Of a stretch of DNA of 64,000 nucleotides, positions 1 to 8,490 are shown piece by piece. This stretch comes from RUG100 sp034927505 (GTDB taxonomy: Bacteria > Bacillota > Clostridia > Peptostreptococcales > Anaerovoracaceae). The stretch covers positions 62,001 through 126,000 of the forward strand of contig JAYFPY010000028.1 of NCBI GenBank assembly GCA_034927505.1. Direction: 5' to 3'. Under the pieces are notes generated by a model. It worked only from the letters and a program-made list of their open reading frames with translations, was not told the DNA's origin and searched no databases. Positions within the stretch are counted from its first letter, which is position 1; every line of letters begins with the position of its first letter. The translations under genes were made by a program, and so were the position numbers.

Positions 1-721
1 CCTTTATCCCTTCAACGCTGATCTTCTCTCCTATGTCCACCAGATCCTTCAGCTCTTCCTTGGTCCCGGAGGCTATTATCCGTCCTTTATCCAGTATTAT
101 TATCCTGTCGCATATCTGCTCCACTTCTTCCATGTAGTGGGAAGTGTAAATGATCGTCGCACCCTCGTCATTGAGTTTTACGATGCCGTCCAGTATGCTG
201 TTCCTGCTCTGAGGATCCACTGCAACAGTAGGCTCGTCCAAAAAAATGATCTCCGGCCTGTGGGCGATACCGCAGGCGATGTTCAGCCGTCTCAGCAAGC
301 CGCCGGACAGTTTCTTCGGGCGGAATTTTCTGTGGTCCGCAAGCCCTGTCAGCCGGATGACGTCCTCCACCATCTGCTTTCTTTGTTGTTTGTCATTTAT
401 ATAAAGACCGCAGAAATATTCGATGTTCTCCTCCACATTCAGCTCATTGAATACGGCTACATCCTGGAACACTACGCCTATCTCTCTTTTTATATCATAT
501 GCATCCGGCGTCATTTCTTTCCCCAGTATTTTTATATCGCCTCCGCTGAAACTGATCAGCGAAAGGAGGCAGTTTATCGTCGTGCTCTTTCCGCTGCCGT
601 TGGGCCCCAGAAGGCCCAGTATCTCACCCTTCTTTACATCAAAACTGATCCCGTCCAACGCCGTCAGTTCTTTGTATTCTTTTCTCAGATCCCTGACTTG
701 GATAACATTTTCTCTTTCCAT
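1..721 (-). CDS. ABC transporter ATP-binding protein, partial (C-terminus off the left edge)
   Basis: Read on the minus strand from the ATG at 719-721, the frame stays open to base 1, so about 240 residues are visible and the end lies outside the window. It has Walker A GPNGSGKST, ABC signature LSGG, Walker B IIFLDEPT and the H-loop histidine in YTSH. This is the DrrA/NatA-like single-domain ATPase type that drives drug, lipid or Na+ export with a separate membrane partner, presumably encoded to the left. The usual glycine after the Walker B aspartate region is alanine here (DEPTVAVDP). It lies 16 bp behind the AbrB gene and is probably co-transcribed from the promoter at 1010-1037. The substrate cannot be told. 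Confidence 0.9.
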   Translation of the reverse strand, partial: MERENVIQVRDLRKEYKELTALDGISFDVKKGEILGLLGPNGSGKSTTINCLLSLISFSGGDIKILGKEMTPDAYDIKREIGVVFQDVAVFNELNVEENIEYFCGLYINDKQQRKQMVEDVIRLTGLADHRKFRPKKLSGGLLRRLNIACGIAHRPEIIFLDEPTVAVDPQSRNSILDGIVKLNDEGATIIYTSHYMEEVEQICDRIIILDKGRIIASGTKEELKDLVDIGEKISVEGIK

Positions 722-737
722 CAGGCCCCTCCTTTAT

Positions 738-950
738 TTATTTCTCTTCGTTGAATATCTTTGCCGCTATAGCCTCTACCTTATCCTTGTTGACGATCGC
801 CAGACCTTTTTTCATATCGCCCAGCATCAGGAGATTGTCTCCCGGTCCTATATCGAACACATCCCTGGCCTCCTTGGGAATGACGATCTGCCCCTTGTCT
901 CCCACCTTTACCATCCATGCGTATTTTCCTTTAGACTTCTTTGATTTCAT
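738..950 (-). CDS. AbrB/SpoVT-family swapped-hairpin DNA-binding regulator
   Basis: A 70-residue protein with the AbrB beta-hairpin signature (KGQIVIPKEARDVFDIGPGD), which dimerises to bind DNA. I chose the ATG at 948-950 because a strong AAGGAGG-like site lies just upstream; a longer frame reaches 1007 but would start inside the promoter/operator dyad. The lysine-rich N-terminus (MKSKKSKGKY) suits DNA binding. It precedes the ABC ATPase gene by 16 bp. The palindrome at 988-1011 over its transcription start suggests autoregulation. Regulation of the transporter is inferred from linkage. Confidence 0.85.
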   Translation of the reverse strand: MKSKKSKGKYAWMVKVGDKGQIVIPKEARDVFDIGPGDNLLMLGDMKKGLAIVNKDKVEAIAAKIFNEEK

Positions 951-987
951 AACTGATCCCTCCTTACGGCGCACTGCGTTGATTCCT

Positions 988-1011
988 ATTAGTGCGTTTT
1001 TACGCACTAAT
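988..1011 (-). promoter_or_regulatory. Perfect inverted repeat, probable operator of the AbrB/ABC operon
   Basis: Two 10-bp arms (ATTAGTGCGT and ACGCACTAAT) are separated by TTTT. The dyad begins inside the -10 box and runs over the expected start of transcription, the usual place for a repressor site. The AbrB-like product of the next gene is the obvious candidate binder, but that is inference. Confidence 0.7.
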
Positions 1012-1037
1012 CATACCACTCCCGCGGGGTTTGTCAA
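1010..1037 (-). promoter_or_regulatory. Sigma-70-type promoter for the AbrB/ABC operon
   Basis: On the minus strand, TTGACA (1032-1037) and TATGAT (1010-1015) are separated by 16 bp, upstream of the AbrB ribosome binding site. The operator dyad overlaps the -10 box. Confidence 0.75.
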
Positions 1038-1049
1038 GCAAAACAAATG

Positions 1050-1089
1050 AAAAAGGCAGATCCGACCTGCAAACAGCAAGTCGGATCTG
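1050..1089 (-). terminator. Intrinsic terminator after the permease remnant
   Basis: The minus strand has a hairpin with arms CAGATCCGAC/GTCGGATCTG followed by CCTTTTTC. It lies between the broken permease gene and the AbrB promoter and insulates the operon downstream. Confidence 0.8.
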
Positions 1090-1123
1090 TCTCGTAATTA
1101 TTCTTATGTCTCTTCTAAGAGGA

Positions 1124-1766
1124 TCATTCTGAAACTATTTTATTATCTTTTGGGTCCAGTTTAGCTGCGGCTATGGCGCATACAACTGTCAGTATTCCGC
1201 ATACCGCCGTCAAAACTTTCAATACTAAATAGGTTATACCGAAGATGAACTTGCCGCCGGCAAGAACCGCTGCATCGCTGCTTCCAAAGTAGCCGGCGAA
1301 CATTCCATTATAGTACTCGTTCACGGTCCACCCATTTTCATAAAACGGCAGGAACAACAGTCCTGCAACAGCAATGAGTGTCAGAATCAGTAGAAGAACT
1401 GTAAGCTTTCTCATATCTCCCTTTTGCAGTCCGGTCCTTGAATTTAGCTGATACCGCTCCGGGTCTTTTCTTGAAAGACCTCCGTAACGGCGTCTCCATA
1501 TGAAATACAGCACCGGGCCTGACAGCAATCCTATCAGCCCTCCTACTAGATAATCCGATCCATTGACAAAGTATGAGAAAACGGCAATACATATTGGTAC
1601 TATGCATATTACCATCAGAAATCCATATCCTCCCGGTATTTTGAATTGGTACTCGTCCTCCGGGATACGCTTTCTCAGGATCAACTCTGAAATATATACC
1701 ATGATATATGAACTTACCAGCAGGAATACATCGAGAACTATTATCAGCCCGAGTCGAGAAAAATCT
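1124..1766 (-). pseudogene. C-terminal remnant of an APC-family amino acid permease
   Basis: The open frame encodes about 215 residues with several hydrophobic segments. They match the last third of APC-superfamily amino acid permeases, including the FKIPGG motif after a charged loop. Full-length members are about 480 residues, so the N-terminal two thirds are missing. The frame continues upstream of its first ATG (1702) to about 1766 with another membrane segment (LDVFLLVSSYI), where it meets the end of the LiaF-like remnant directly. This looks like a deletion that joined two genes. The normal substrate of the family is an amino acid or polyamine; no function is likely now. Confidence 0.7.
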
Positions 1767-2210
1767 TTTCAAGGTTTTCTGTATTGATGTATTTCACTGA
1801 TGACCCGAAAGTTGTCTTGCAGAAGATCGCACTCCCTGTTTCCTCTTTTGCTTCCGCTTCCTGAAATCTATCATGGCCGTGATCTTGTCTGTACTGTCTC
1901 CTGCCGTGCCGCAGTCTCGGAAAAACCAGTGTCAACCCGATGCTCAGACACAAAGCAATTCCCAGTATAGGCCACGGCGTCCATGCTTCTATGCCCAGCT
2001 GCTGCGAATATATGATCCCCAGGAATGCCGGCGAAAACAGTATTCCCCAGATTTCTTTTTTACTATGCTGTGTACCAGCCATGCCGCCATGAACACAGTA
2101 AATACTATGCTCCAAAATCCTGTATTTCCGAAATGCCCCAGCTGACTGACTGCTATAAATACTGCTCCTAAAATGAGGAACAGACCCCAAAATATTCTTT
2201 CACCTTTCAT
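1744..2210 (-). pseudogene. LiaF-like membrane protein (DUF5668-type), frameshifted and truncated
   Basis: The first frame starts at ATG 2210 (MKGERIFWGLFLILGAVF) and gives membrane segments. Homology then moves to the next frame (EIWGILFSPAFLGIIY, ending SSVKYINTENLE). The shift falls in an A6 run on the coding strand (2056-2061); one more A would restore a continuous protein. The C-terminal cytoplasmic domain is absent because the frame runs into the permease fragment near 1760. Intact relatives are small membrane proteins placed after a LytTR regulator, and here a LytTR remnant does precede it with a TGATG overlap. The family assignment is from memory. Confidence 0.65.
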
Positions 2211-2440
2211 CAGCTTATCCTCTTTTCTTCCAATCTATCTTTTAACGATTTGTACTAATGTCTTGAGGCATAAACTTGTTTGTACGAGTTTTGAAATTGA
2301 ACGACGCTGGCTGAAGACAGTTTCCTTTCAATCGAAAAAATACGATCCACATTCAATATAGCGGACTTGGATACTCTCATGAATACCCCGGGCAACATTT
2401 CTTCAAGTTCATGATGATCATTCAGCAGGTTGATATCCAT
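2210..2440 (-). pseudogene. LytTR-type DNA-binding regulator remnant with in-frame stop
   Basis: Residues LEEMLPGVFMRVSKSAILN and FQNSYKQVYASRH match the C-terminal part of the LytTR domain. After ASRH the next codon is TAG where relatives carry a tyrosine. In the same frame the usual tail YKSLKDRLEEKR follows to a TGA that overlaps the next start as TGATG. So a single nonsense codon interrupts the C-terminus. The N-terminal half of the protein is also missing: sequence upstream of 2440 shows only a terminator. It was probably once the regulator of the LiaF-like gene. Confidence 0.7.
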
Positions 2441-2471
2441 GGTTCTTCCGGCAACCGTGATCCGGTATCAA

Positions 2472-2500
2472 AAATACCCCGGCCGTCAAAAACCGGGGCC
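2472..2500 (-). terminator. Terminator of the hicAB operon
   Basis: On the minus strand, CCCCGG and CCGGGG arms flank a short loop and are followed by TATTTTTG. It lies 30 bp after the hicB stop. Confidence 0.7.
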
Positions 2501-2529
2501 TTGAATTATCGATATCATCGCGCCTGCCG

Positions 2530-2859
2530 TCAGTCCGAATCTTTTTCCAGGAGCTGCAATACAGCCTCCCGGATAACGCTGTTTATAGATGTATGATGTC
2601 CTGCGGCATATAAAGCCAACTCTTCATGCTGACCGGTCTTCAGTCTGATATTGAGACTGCCTTTGTACTCTTTTTTCTTTTGATCAGCTATTTCACCATC
2701 GACCATTTCCTGAAAAGCCTTTTTCAATTCATCAAGGGAATCTCCGGAATACATCACCAGGTCATCTACATTTACTATTTTACCGGTCAGGCAATCGTCT
2801 TCAGCAGAATACTCTACTGTTCCATAATACTTTTTATATTCCAATAAATTATTTTTCAT
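2530..2859 (-). CDS. hicB: HicB-family antitoxin
   Basis: This 109-residue protein has the two-part HicB layout. An N-terminal HicB fold (YYGTVEYSAEDDCLTGKI, GDSLDELKKAFQEMVD) is followed by a C-terminal ribbon-helix-helix segment (GSLNIRLKTGQHEELALYAA, TSINSVIREAV). It should neutralise HicA and repress its own operon. It overlaps the hicA gene by 11 bp and comes second (toxin first), the common hicAB order. It appears intact. Confidence 0.85.
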   Translation of the reverse strand: MKNNLLEYKKYYGTVEYSAEDDCLTGKIVNVDDLVMYSGDSLDELKKAFQEMVDGEIADQKKKEYKGSLNIRLKTGQHEELALYAAGHHTSINSVIREAVLQLLEKDSD

Positions 2860-3103
2860 CTATGATGCCCTCCTTTTCCATTCGATCTCTGATCTGCCTC
2901 AGATATACCCTCTTCACAGTATTTGTCGGATGAGGTCTGTGTATTTTTATCGCCGAATGCCCCATTTGCTCAAAGGCAACTCTTGATCCTCTGCAAGCTA
3001 TTTCTTCATACCCCAATTGAAGAAGAAGTTTTTTTAATTCGCCATATGTGAAATCGTTAGGGATTTCTAAGAATCTTTTCAGCAGTTTATCTTTTTTTGC
3101 CAT
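2849..3103 (-). CDS. hicA: HicA-family toxin (mRNA interferase)
   Basis: An 84-residue double-stranded-RNA-binding-fold toxin that cleaves mRNA when free of HicB. Visible features are the N-terminal helix (FTYGELKKLLLQLGYEE), the GSRVAF strand and the catalytic histidine region (IKIHRPHP). I chose ATG 3103 because AAGGGGATGAGGGC precedes it; a longer frame to 3154 lacks a ribosome binding site. It overlaps hicB by 11 bp. Its intact partner suggests a working toxin-antitoxin pair, in contrast to the decayed genes to the left. Confidence 0.85.
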   Translation of the reverse strand: MAKKDKLLKRFLEIPNDFTYGELKKLLLQLGYEEIACRGSRVAFEQMGHSAIKIHRPHPTNTVKRVYLRQIRDRMEKEGIIDEK

Positions 3104-3167
3104 GCCCTCATCCCCTTCTATAAACAGTTTACTATTATTGCAACTATATGTCAATCATATTCAGTTG

Positions 3168-3845
3168 CTAACTGTTTTTCCTGTTCAGCCTTCCCAGACC
3201 AAGGGCCAGCATAAAAGCTCCGCCGACTATAGCTGCAAACCATATCACAGACATATATATCGGCTGGTCGTTCACTTTGAGAAACATGTACGGTCCGTCG
3301 GCGATCCCCTTTGCATTGAGGGTTATGAATATCGCCGCATACAAACATACCGGCATCACTGCGATCAGAGCAGTTCTCTTTTTGAAATGATGTTCATTTT
3401 CAAAGAATACAAACGACACAAATGCCAGGATCGGACACAGAAGATGATGGAACAGCATCGAATCAGAAAGCAGCATGGTCTTATATCCGTTGATGCCTCC
3501 CATCACCGGAGCAAGTACCGCTATGACAACGATAAATGTCAGCGCCAGACACACCGTTGCCATGTACTTTAAGATGTATACCCATCCGGGTATCTTTCTG
3601 ACGCCTATACTCGTACGATAACCGGTAAACAGAATCCCTCGCGGGCTTTTCAAAGCCCAGATCGTTGCCGCAGCACATACGGCGCATGCCGCCAAAGCCA
3701 GCAGATTGCTGTCCTCTGTAAAGAAGCGGAACATCCCGGTTCCGTTTCTACTAAAACTCTGATAAGCCGCCATCAGCTCCATTACGACTATTGCCAGATT
3801 CAACACCAAAGATATTTTTTGTTTTATTACAGTCCTTGAGTTCAT
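3168..3845 (-). CDS. Six-helix membrane protein, Pr6Pr/AIG1-like
   Basis: A 225-residue protein with about six hydrophobic segments, short loops and histidines near membrane boundaries (MLFHHLLCPILAF). This resembles the bacterial Pr6Pr family, distantly related to FAR-17a/AIG1 proteins. Animal members of that wider family hydrolyse fatty-acid esters of hydroxy fatty acids; no function is established for the bacterial ones. It stands alone between hicAB and the tRNA-Lys region. The product name is a family guess. Confidence 0.6.
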   Translation of the reverse strand: MNSRTVIKQKISLVLNLAIVVMELMAAYQSFSRNGTGMFRFFTEDSNLLALAACAVCAAATIWALKSPRGILFTGYRTSIGVRKIPGWVYILKYMATVCLALTFIVVIAVLAPVMGGINGYKTMLLSDSMLFHHLLCPILAFVSFVFFENEHHFKKRTALIAVMPVCLYAAIFITLNAKGIADGPYMFLKVNDQPIYMSVIWFAAIVGGAFMLALGLGRLNRKNS

Positions 3846-4094
3846 TGTTTACCTGCTCCGTTTCAACCATATCCATGCGGCCGTACTGATCATACAAGCC
3901 GCAGTTGTTACATATATCTATACAGTTACCCTACTCGTTTTTGCTGAAATCATCCTGATGATCCCATTACTATATCTCGATATTACCACATAAAACCAAG
4001 AAACCCGAGTCACATAAAATTCTGCATAAGTCACACCAAGGTTACTATAGTCAAATAAAACGTTACTTTAAGCCAAATAAAATAGAAAAATCTG
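3846..4094. other. AT-rich intergenic stretch
   Basis: No gene or terminator could be supported. Between about 4010 and 4085 there are imperfect short repeats of GTCACATAAAA / GTCAAATAAAA / GCCAAATAAAA, perhaps an upstream element of the tRNA promoter. Confidence 0.4.
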
Positions 4095-4123
4095 TTGACA
4101 GTGGTGCCTGTAGATGATAAAGT
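4095..4123 (+). promoter_or_regulatory. Promoter of tRNA-Lys
   Basis: TTGACA (4095-4100), 17 bp spacer, TAAAGT (4118-4123), ending 26 bp before the tRNA. Confidence 0.6.
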
Positions 4124-4149
4124 AACTATTGCGTTCGGTTACGCAATAT

Positions 4150-4225
4150 GCACCAATAGCTCAGCTGGCAGAGCACCTGACTCTTAATCAGGGTGTCCGG
4201 GGTTCGAACCCCCGTTGGTGTACCA
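4150..4225 (+). tRNA. tRNA-Lys (CTT anticodon)
   Basis: The cloverleaf is complete: acceptor arms GCACCAA/TTGGTGT (first pair G-U), D arm GCTC...GAGC, anticodon stem CCTGA/TCAGG with loop CTCTTAA giving anticodon CTT, T arm CGGGG-TTCGAAC-CCCCG, and an encoded CCA end. Confidence 0.95.
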
Positions 4226-4229
4226 GATA

Positions 4230-4265
4230 AACAATGAGATTCCGCAAGGTGTCTCATTGTTTTTG
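4230..4265 (+). terminator. Terminator of tRNA-Lys
   Basis: AACAATGAGA and TCTCATTGTT form a 10-bp stem followed by TTTTG, directly behind the tRNA. Confidence 0.85.
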
Positions 4266-4288
4266 CATGATCTGAGCGTGCGTGTTTT

Positions 4289-4397
4289 TGCTCGGTATCC
4301 CCTTTTTGAAGAGACCGGGAAACTTTTTTCAACGTTTCCAAGGGGTCTTCCCGCGATATCTCTATAGAACCGATTCAAAATCGCTGCAGCCCGGATC
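4289..4397. repeat. Diverged intergenic repeat, copy 1
   Basis: This stretch resembles 48569-48681. Shared blocks in order are TGCTC-GT, TTTTTG, ACCG-GAA, TTTTCAACGTTTC-AA-GGGTC, CAAAAT, CGCTGCA-CCC and GGATC. No gene is supported here; a minus-strand frame at 4126-4341 covers both this and the tRNA and is spurious. Confidence 0.45.
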
Positions 4398-4452
4398 TTC
4401 CTGCGGCTGATCTGGCATCTGGTCCTACATTAATCGCACGATAAATTTATAT

Positions 4453-7400
4453 TCACCGGATCAATTTCGCCAGTGTTTCATACATTTCTTCCGGCTCGAT
4501 GGGCTTGGAAAGGTGTTCATTCATACCGGAACGAATAGATTTCTCAACATCAGTTTCAAATGCATTTGCGGTCATTGCAATGATCGGGACTGTCTTTGCG
4601 TCCAAGCGGTCAAGCAGGCGGATCGCCTGCGTTGCATCATGCCCATTCATGACCGGCATACGAATATCCATCAAAACAGCATCAAAGAAATTTTCAGCAA
4701 CAGATTTAAAACGATCTACAGCTTCCCGGCCGTTTTCTACTGCTGTTACTATCATGCCGGCCTTCTCAAGTGTTTTCTGAGCGATCATCCTGTTCAACGG
4801 ATGATCCTCTGCCATCAGCACACGTTTCCCCTTTAATTTATCTATTGAAACAGAGGAACTCTTTTCTGCAGTATTTACAGCCTCTTTTGAAACAGGAAAT
4901 GCAAAATGTATCCGATATTCGGTTCCCTCATTCTTTTTGCTTTTTACAGTGATTTCAGCATTCATAAGATCGACAAGCTGCTTTACGATGGCCAGCCCAA
5001 GGCCTGTGCCCTGCTGCTCCGGTTCCTCGTCGTTTTCTTCTTGAGCAAACGCTTCAAACATATGCTGCTGGAATTCCTCATTCATACCGATACCGTTATC
5101 TCGCACGATGGAATCATACGAGACAATACCGTCCTCAAAAACTATATTACGCGTCAGCATTTCAACGACTCCTCCGTTTGGCGTGAATTTGACAGCATTG
5201 GACAAAAGGTTATAGAAGATCTGCTCTATGCGCATCTTGTCTGCAACTATCACCGGCGTTACCGTTTCTTTTGCATCGAGAATAAACGTGATATTCTTTT
5301 GCCAGCACAGCGGCTCTATCACAGCCTTGATATCGTTATAAAAATCGTCATATGGGTAAGCCGCAGGATGGAGCTCGATTTTTCCGCTGTTGATTTTTTC
5401 AATATCCAGGCAGTCGTTGATCAGTCCCAGAAGATACTTTGATGAATTTGTGATATTCAACAGAGCTTTTTCGGTCTCCTCCGAATCATTTATGCTGTCC
5501 ATAGCAAGAGATGCAGAGCCGATGATCACATTCATTGGAGTTCGCAGATCATGGCTCATACGTGACAGGAAATCGCTTTTGGACCGGTTAGCGCCGGTCG
5601 CCGCGACTAATGCTGCTTCCAATCTGCGTTTTTGCATCTGCTCTTCCTCATAAATATCTGTAATGTCCCGGCGCGCGATCACAATATCTTCGTGTGTTTC
5701 GTCCAGATAAAATGCTCGCGTCTTTTTTCTTCTTACCGTCCCGTCAACATGGACGTGTCTGTAAGTGATGGTGACTATCGGTTCTTTCTCCAATCCTTCA
5801 ATGAGATTTTTTTCTTTGAAAAAGTCCCTTACAGCCACTTTGTCTTCTTCCTTAATGATATCAAATTCGCCCATTCCAAGTGCACTGTCAAACGGGAACT
5901 CCTGATACAAGCTGTCGCTGAATCCTTGATAATCGTTTTTCAACCTCAACAGCACAGCAGAATCTGACACCGTGTTGAGCAGCAAAACAAAATCAGTTTC
6001 TTCATCAATAGCACTGTCAGCAGTCAACTCTTTTTTGCGCTCTATGTCGATATCATGTGCATATGTATATGATATTATATCGCCGCTCTCCTCGTCCTGC
6101 ACCAGACAGCAGGTGCAGTGAAGCCAGCAGAGACGACCGTTCTTCAAACGGCTGCGGAATTCAGCATAAAACTCCCGCGTCCCGTTTTGATATCGTTCCA
6201 GAGCTTTGTCTCTGTCAAAGAAATCCACAGAAGCACGATGTTCCTTTTCCGTAGGAATATTTTCAGTCAAACCGGGACGTATATCGTCCCCGGTCATTCC
6301 CTCATCATAGATATGGACAGGTCCCTCATTGAACCTGTAGGATATAAGCCGGTCCTTGGTAACGTTGAACTTTACAGCGACCATGCTGCCCCTTTCCAGC
6401 ATTTTTCGCTGGGCCATTTCCTGATTATACTGCTTTTGCAGATCGAGATTTGCGTTTTCCAATGCTTTCTGTGTTTTTAACGCGTCATCAATATCAGCAT
6501 AACTGCAGTATAAGGTTGTTTTGTCGCCTTCTCTTTTTACCACAAATGCAGAAAGACGGAACCACTTGTAGTTTCCATCCCCGCACATGATGCGATGATC
6601 GATCACCTCTTTACTGCTGCCTGCAGCACACTTCTCAGCCAGATTATATATCTGAGTGAGGTCATCCGGGTATACCAAATGTAAAAATTCCCCCTGCTTT
6701 TTTTCACGCAGCTCACGCTTTTCGCCGACCATGGAATAATAGTTGTCATTGATGTAGAGCTGTCGGATATCGCCACGCTCTATCTCATATATGCCGATCC
6801 CTACAGGCACCTGATCCAGCAGCTGCGCCTGCTCTAAACGTTTCTCATGTTCCTGCGTTTCGTCGGACAAATAAAGGATGTAAGATTCTGTTCTATTCCA
6901 CAGCAGTGCTTTCGCTCGAACGCTGTAGTACCGATCCGCATACTGCCAGTAATATTTCGCATAATCATTCGTTGGAAGCGCACTTATTTCATCATCGCTC
7001 AAAAATGCAGACTCCTGCGGAATAATGTCGAACAGCTGCTGCCCGAGCAGATCCGTTTCCGCTGCAATCTCATAGATCTGCCTCATGGTTTTATTGCAGT
7101 ATACGATTCGATGCGTCTTTTGCTCCGCAACGAATACTCCTGTGGAAGAATCCTCAACAAGGCTCTGATACAGCGTTGTTTCCTCCGTGGGTCGTGTGAA
7201 CACACAGTAGTATACCGGATATCCGTCCTCCTCCCGAAGTTTGCTGGCGTTCATGTGCATCCAGCCAAGTTTGCTCTCCTTGGTCAGAAAACGGTATGTG
7301 ATATTTATTTGCATTCCAACAGCGGTATCCGCTCGGATCGTCTCAACAAAATGGTCCAGATCGGGCGGCGCAACAACAGTCTCTAGCAGTCGTCCGCTCT

Positions 7401-8319
7401 GCAGCACATAATCCAGCTCTCCCCGCGTCCGATTGGAGAGTTTAGCGAAACTGTCGTTGAAATACTGACACTCAAGCTCTTCCCCGACCTTGAACACAGC
7501 CACGCCTCCGGGAAGCTCATTGAGCAAGCTATCCAGCATAAAACTTTTTTCCCGTTCTTCATCGATATCAATGATCATGCCAATCGTACGAGTCGCTTGC
7601 CCGCTTTCATCCTTATAGAACAATCCTATCATCCTGCACCAGCGATAGCCTCCGGCGGTCAGCTTGATCCGCATTACCGCTTCCGCTCTGTCCGCCCCGC
7701 CGGCCTTGTCTGCGAAAAATTTCAGCATCGCCTGTTTGTCATCAGGGTGGACCGTATCCCCGTGGCCTTGATTTGCAAGGATCACTTCGGGTGGTATATT
7801 GCTCATTGCATATTCTTTATAACTGTCTGAGCAGTAAAACTCTCCGGACTGAGTGTCCCATTCGAAAACAGCGGCCTTCATTTCATCTACGATAAGCTGA
7901 TACCGATGCTGTTCAAACTCGAGCAGCAACTCCGATTTTTTCTTATCTGTAACGTCTTCTAAAAAGCAAAGTGCACAGGCAACATCACCAACTGTGATCG
8001 GAACAATGCCCAAACCTGCCCAGCGTATCTCACCGCTCTTCCGCACGATACGGAACCGCACATTGGATACATGCCCTGATTTGGAAAACTGCTCTATTCC
8101 ATTACATGCAATAGGCAGATCTTCCGGAAAAATCAGCTTCTGCTCTTCATTGGAGATCATCTCCGCATATTCATCTTCTGTATACCCGAACAACTGATAA
8201 TACGCATCGTTAAGAAAAAGTGTCCGGTGCGTTTTTGCTGCAAAAATACCCACACCGCACGGTGCAGCAGAAAAAGCATTTTTTATTACTTCAACATTAT
8301 AATAAACATGATTATTCAT
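4453..8319 (-). CDS. Cytoplasmic multi-PAS hybrid sensor histidine kinase/response regulator
   Basis: This 1288-residue protein has no membrane segment. The first ~900 residues form about six or seven PAS-like sensor domains (for example FSAAPCGVGIFAAKTH, LLNELPGGVAVFKVGEELE, LLDQVPVGIGIYEIERG). A HisKA domain follows with H923 in SRMSHDLRTPMN, then a HATPase domain (NLLSNAVKFTPNGG, DNGIGM, GTGLGLAIV). A C-terminal receiver domain has phosphoacceptor D1218 (LMDIRMPVMNG). It should autophosphorylate and relay internally; no output domain is present, so a phosphotransfer partner elsewhere is expected. It is a close paralog of the next gene upstream, evidence of tandem duplication. The stimulus is unknown. 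Confidence 0.92.
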   Translation of the reverse strand: MNNHVYYNVEVIKNAFSAAPCGVGIFAAKTHRTLFLNDAYYQLFGYTEDEYAEMISNEEQKLIFPEDLPIACNGIEQFSKSGHVSNVRFRIVRKSGEIRWAGLGIVPITVGDVACALCFLEDVTDKKKSELLLEFEQHRYQLIVDEMKAAVFEWDTQSGEFYCSDSYKEYAMSNIPPEVILANQGHGDTVHPDDKQAMLKFFADKAGGADRAEAVMRIKLTAGGYRWCRMIGLFYKDESGQATRTIGMIIDIDEEREKSFMLDSLLNELPGGVAVFKVGEELECQYFNDSFAKLSNRTRGELDYVLQSGRLLETVVAPPDLDHFVETIRADTAVGMQINITYRFLTKESKLGWMHMNASKLREEDGYPVYYCVFTRPTEETTLYQSLVEDSSTGVFVAEQKTHRIVYCNKTMRQIYEIAAETDLLGQQLFDIIPQESAFLSDDEISALPTNDYAKYYWQYADRYYSVRAKALLWNRTESYILYLSDETQEHEKRLEQAQLLDQVPVGIGIYEIERGDIRQLYINDNYYSMVGEKRELREKKQGEFLHLVYPDDLTQIYNLAEKCAAGSSKEVIDHRIMCGDGNYKWFRLSAFVVKREGDKTTLYCSYADIDDALKTQKALENANLDLQKQYNQEMAQRKMLERGSMVAVKFNVTKDRLISYRFNEGPVHIYDEGMTGDDIRPGLTENIPTEKEHRASVDFFDRDKALERYQNGTREFYAEFRSRLKNGRLCWLHCTCCLVQDEESGDIISYTYAHDIDIERKKELTADSAIDEETDFVLLLNTVSDSAVLLRLKNDYQGFSDSLYQEFPFDSALGMGEFDIIKEEDKVAVRDFFKEKNLIEGLEKEPIVTITYRHVHVDGTVRRKKTRAFYLDETHEDIVIARRDITDIYEEEQMQKRRLEAALVAATGANRSKSDFLSRMSHDLRTPMNVIIGSASLAMDSINDSEETEKALLNITNSSKYLLGLINDCLDIEKINSGKIELHPAAYPYDDFYNDIKAVIEPLCWQKNITFILDAKETVTPVIVADKMRIEQIFYNLLSNAVKFTPNGGVVEMLTRNIVFEDGIVSYDSIVRDNGIGMNEEFQQHMFEAFAQEENDEEPEQQGTGLGLAIVKQLVDLMNAEITVKSKKNEGTEYRIHFAFPVSKEAVNTAEKSSSVSIDKLKGKRVLMAEDHPLNRMIAQKTLEKAGMIVTAVENGREAVDRFKSVAENFFDAVLMDIRMPVMNGHDATQAIRLLDRLDAKTVPIIAMTANAFETDVEKSIRSGMNEHLSKPIEPEEMYETLAKLIR

Positions 8320-8490
8320 TTCTCATCCCTCTTTTCTGTGCGGCACTTGTATTTATCCAAGCACCGATGGCTGGTATATTTTAAAGACGTAGGAAAACAT
8401 TTAAACGAAAACAGCGGCAAATCGAACAGCACAGGCATAGATATCCGCTACCTGCGTCATCGTAAAGTCCATGTGAAACAACAAACTCCG
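8320..8490. other. Spacer between the two kinase genes
   Basis: An AGAGGGATGAG ribosome binding site for the downstream kinase lies at its left end. I see no clear promoter or terminator. Confidence 0.4.

Noticed and set aside
4126..4378. Minus-strand open frames of 64-71 residues
   Set aside because: They run through the antisense of tRNA-Lys and its terminator.
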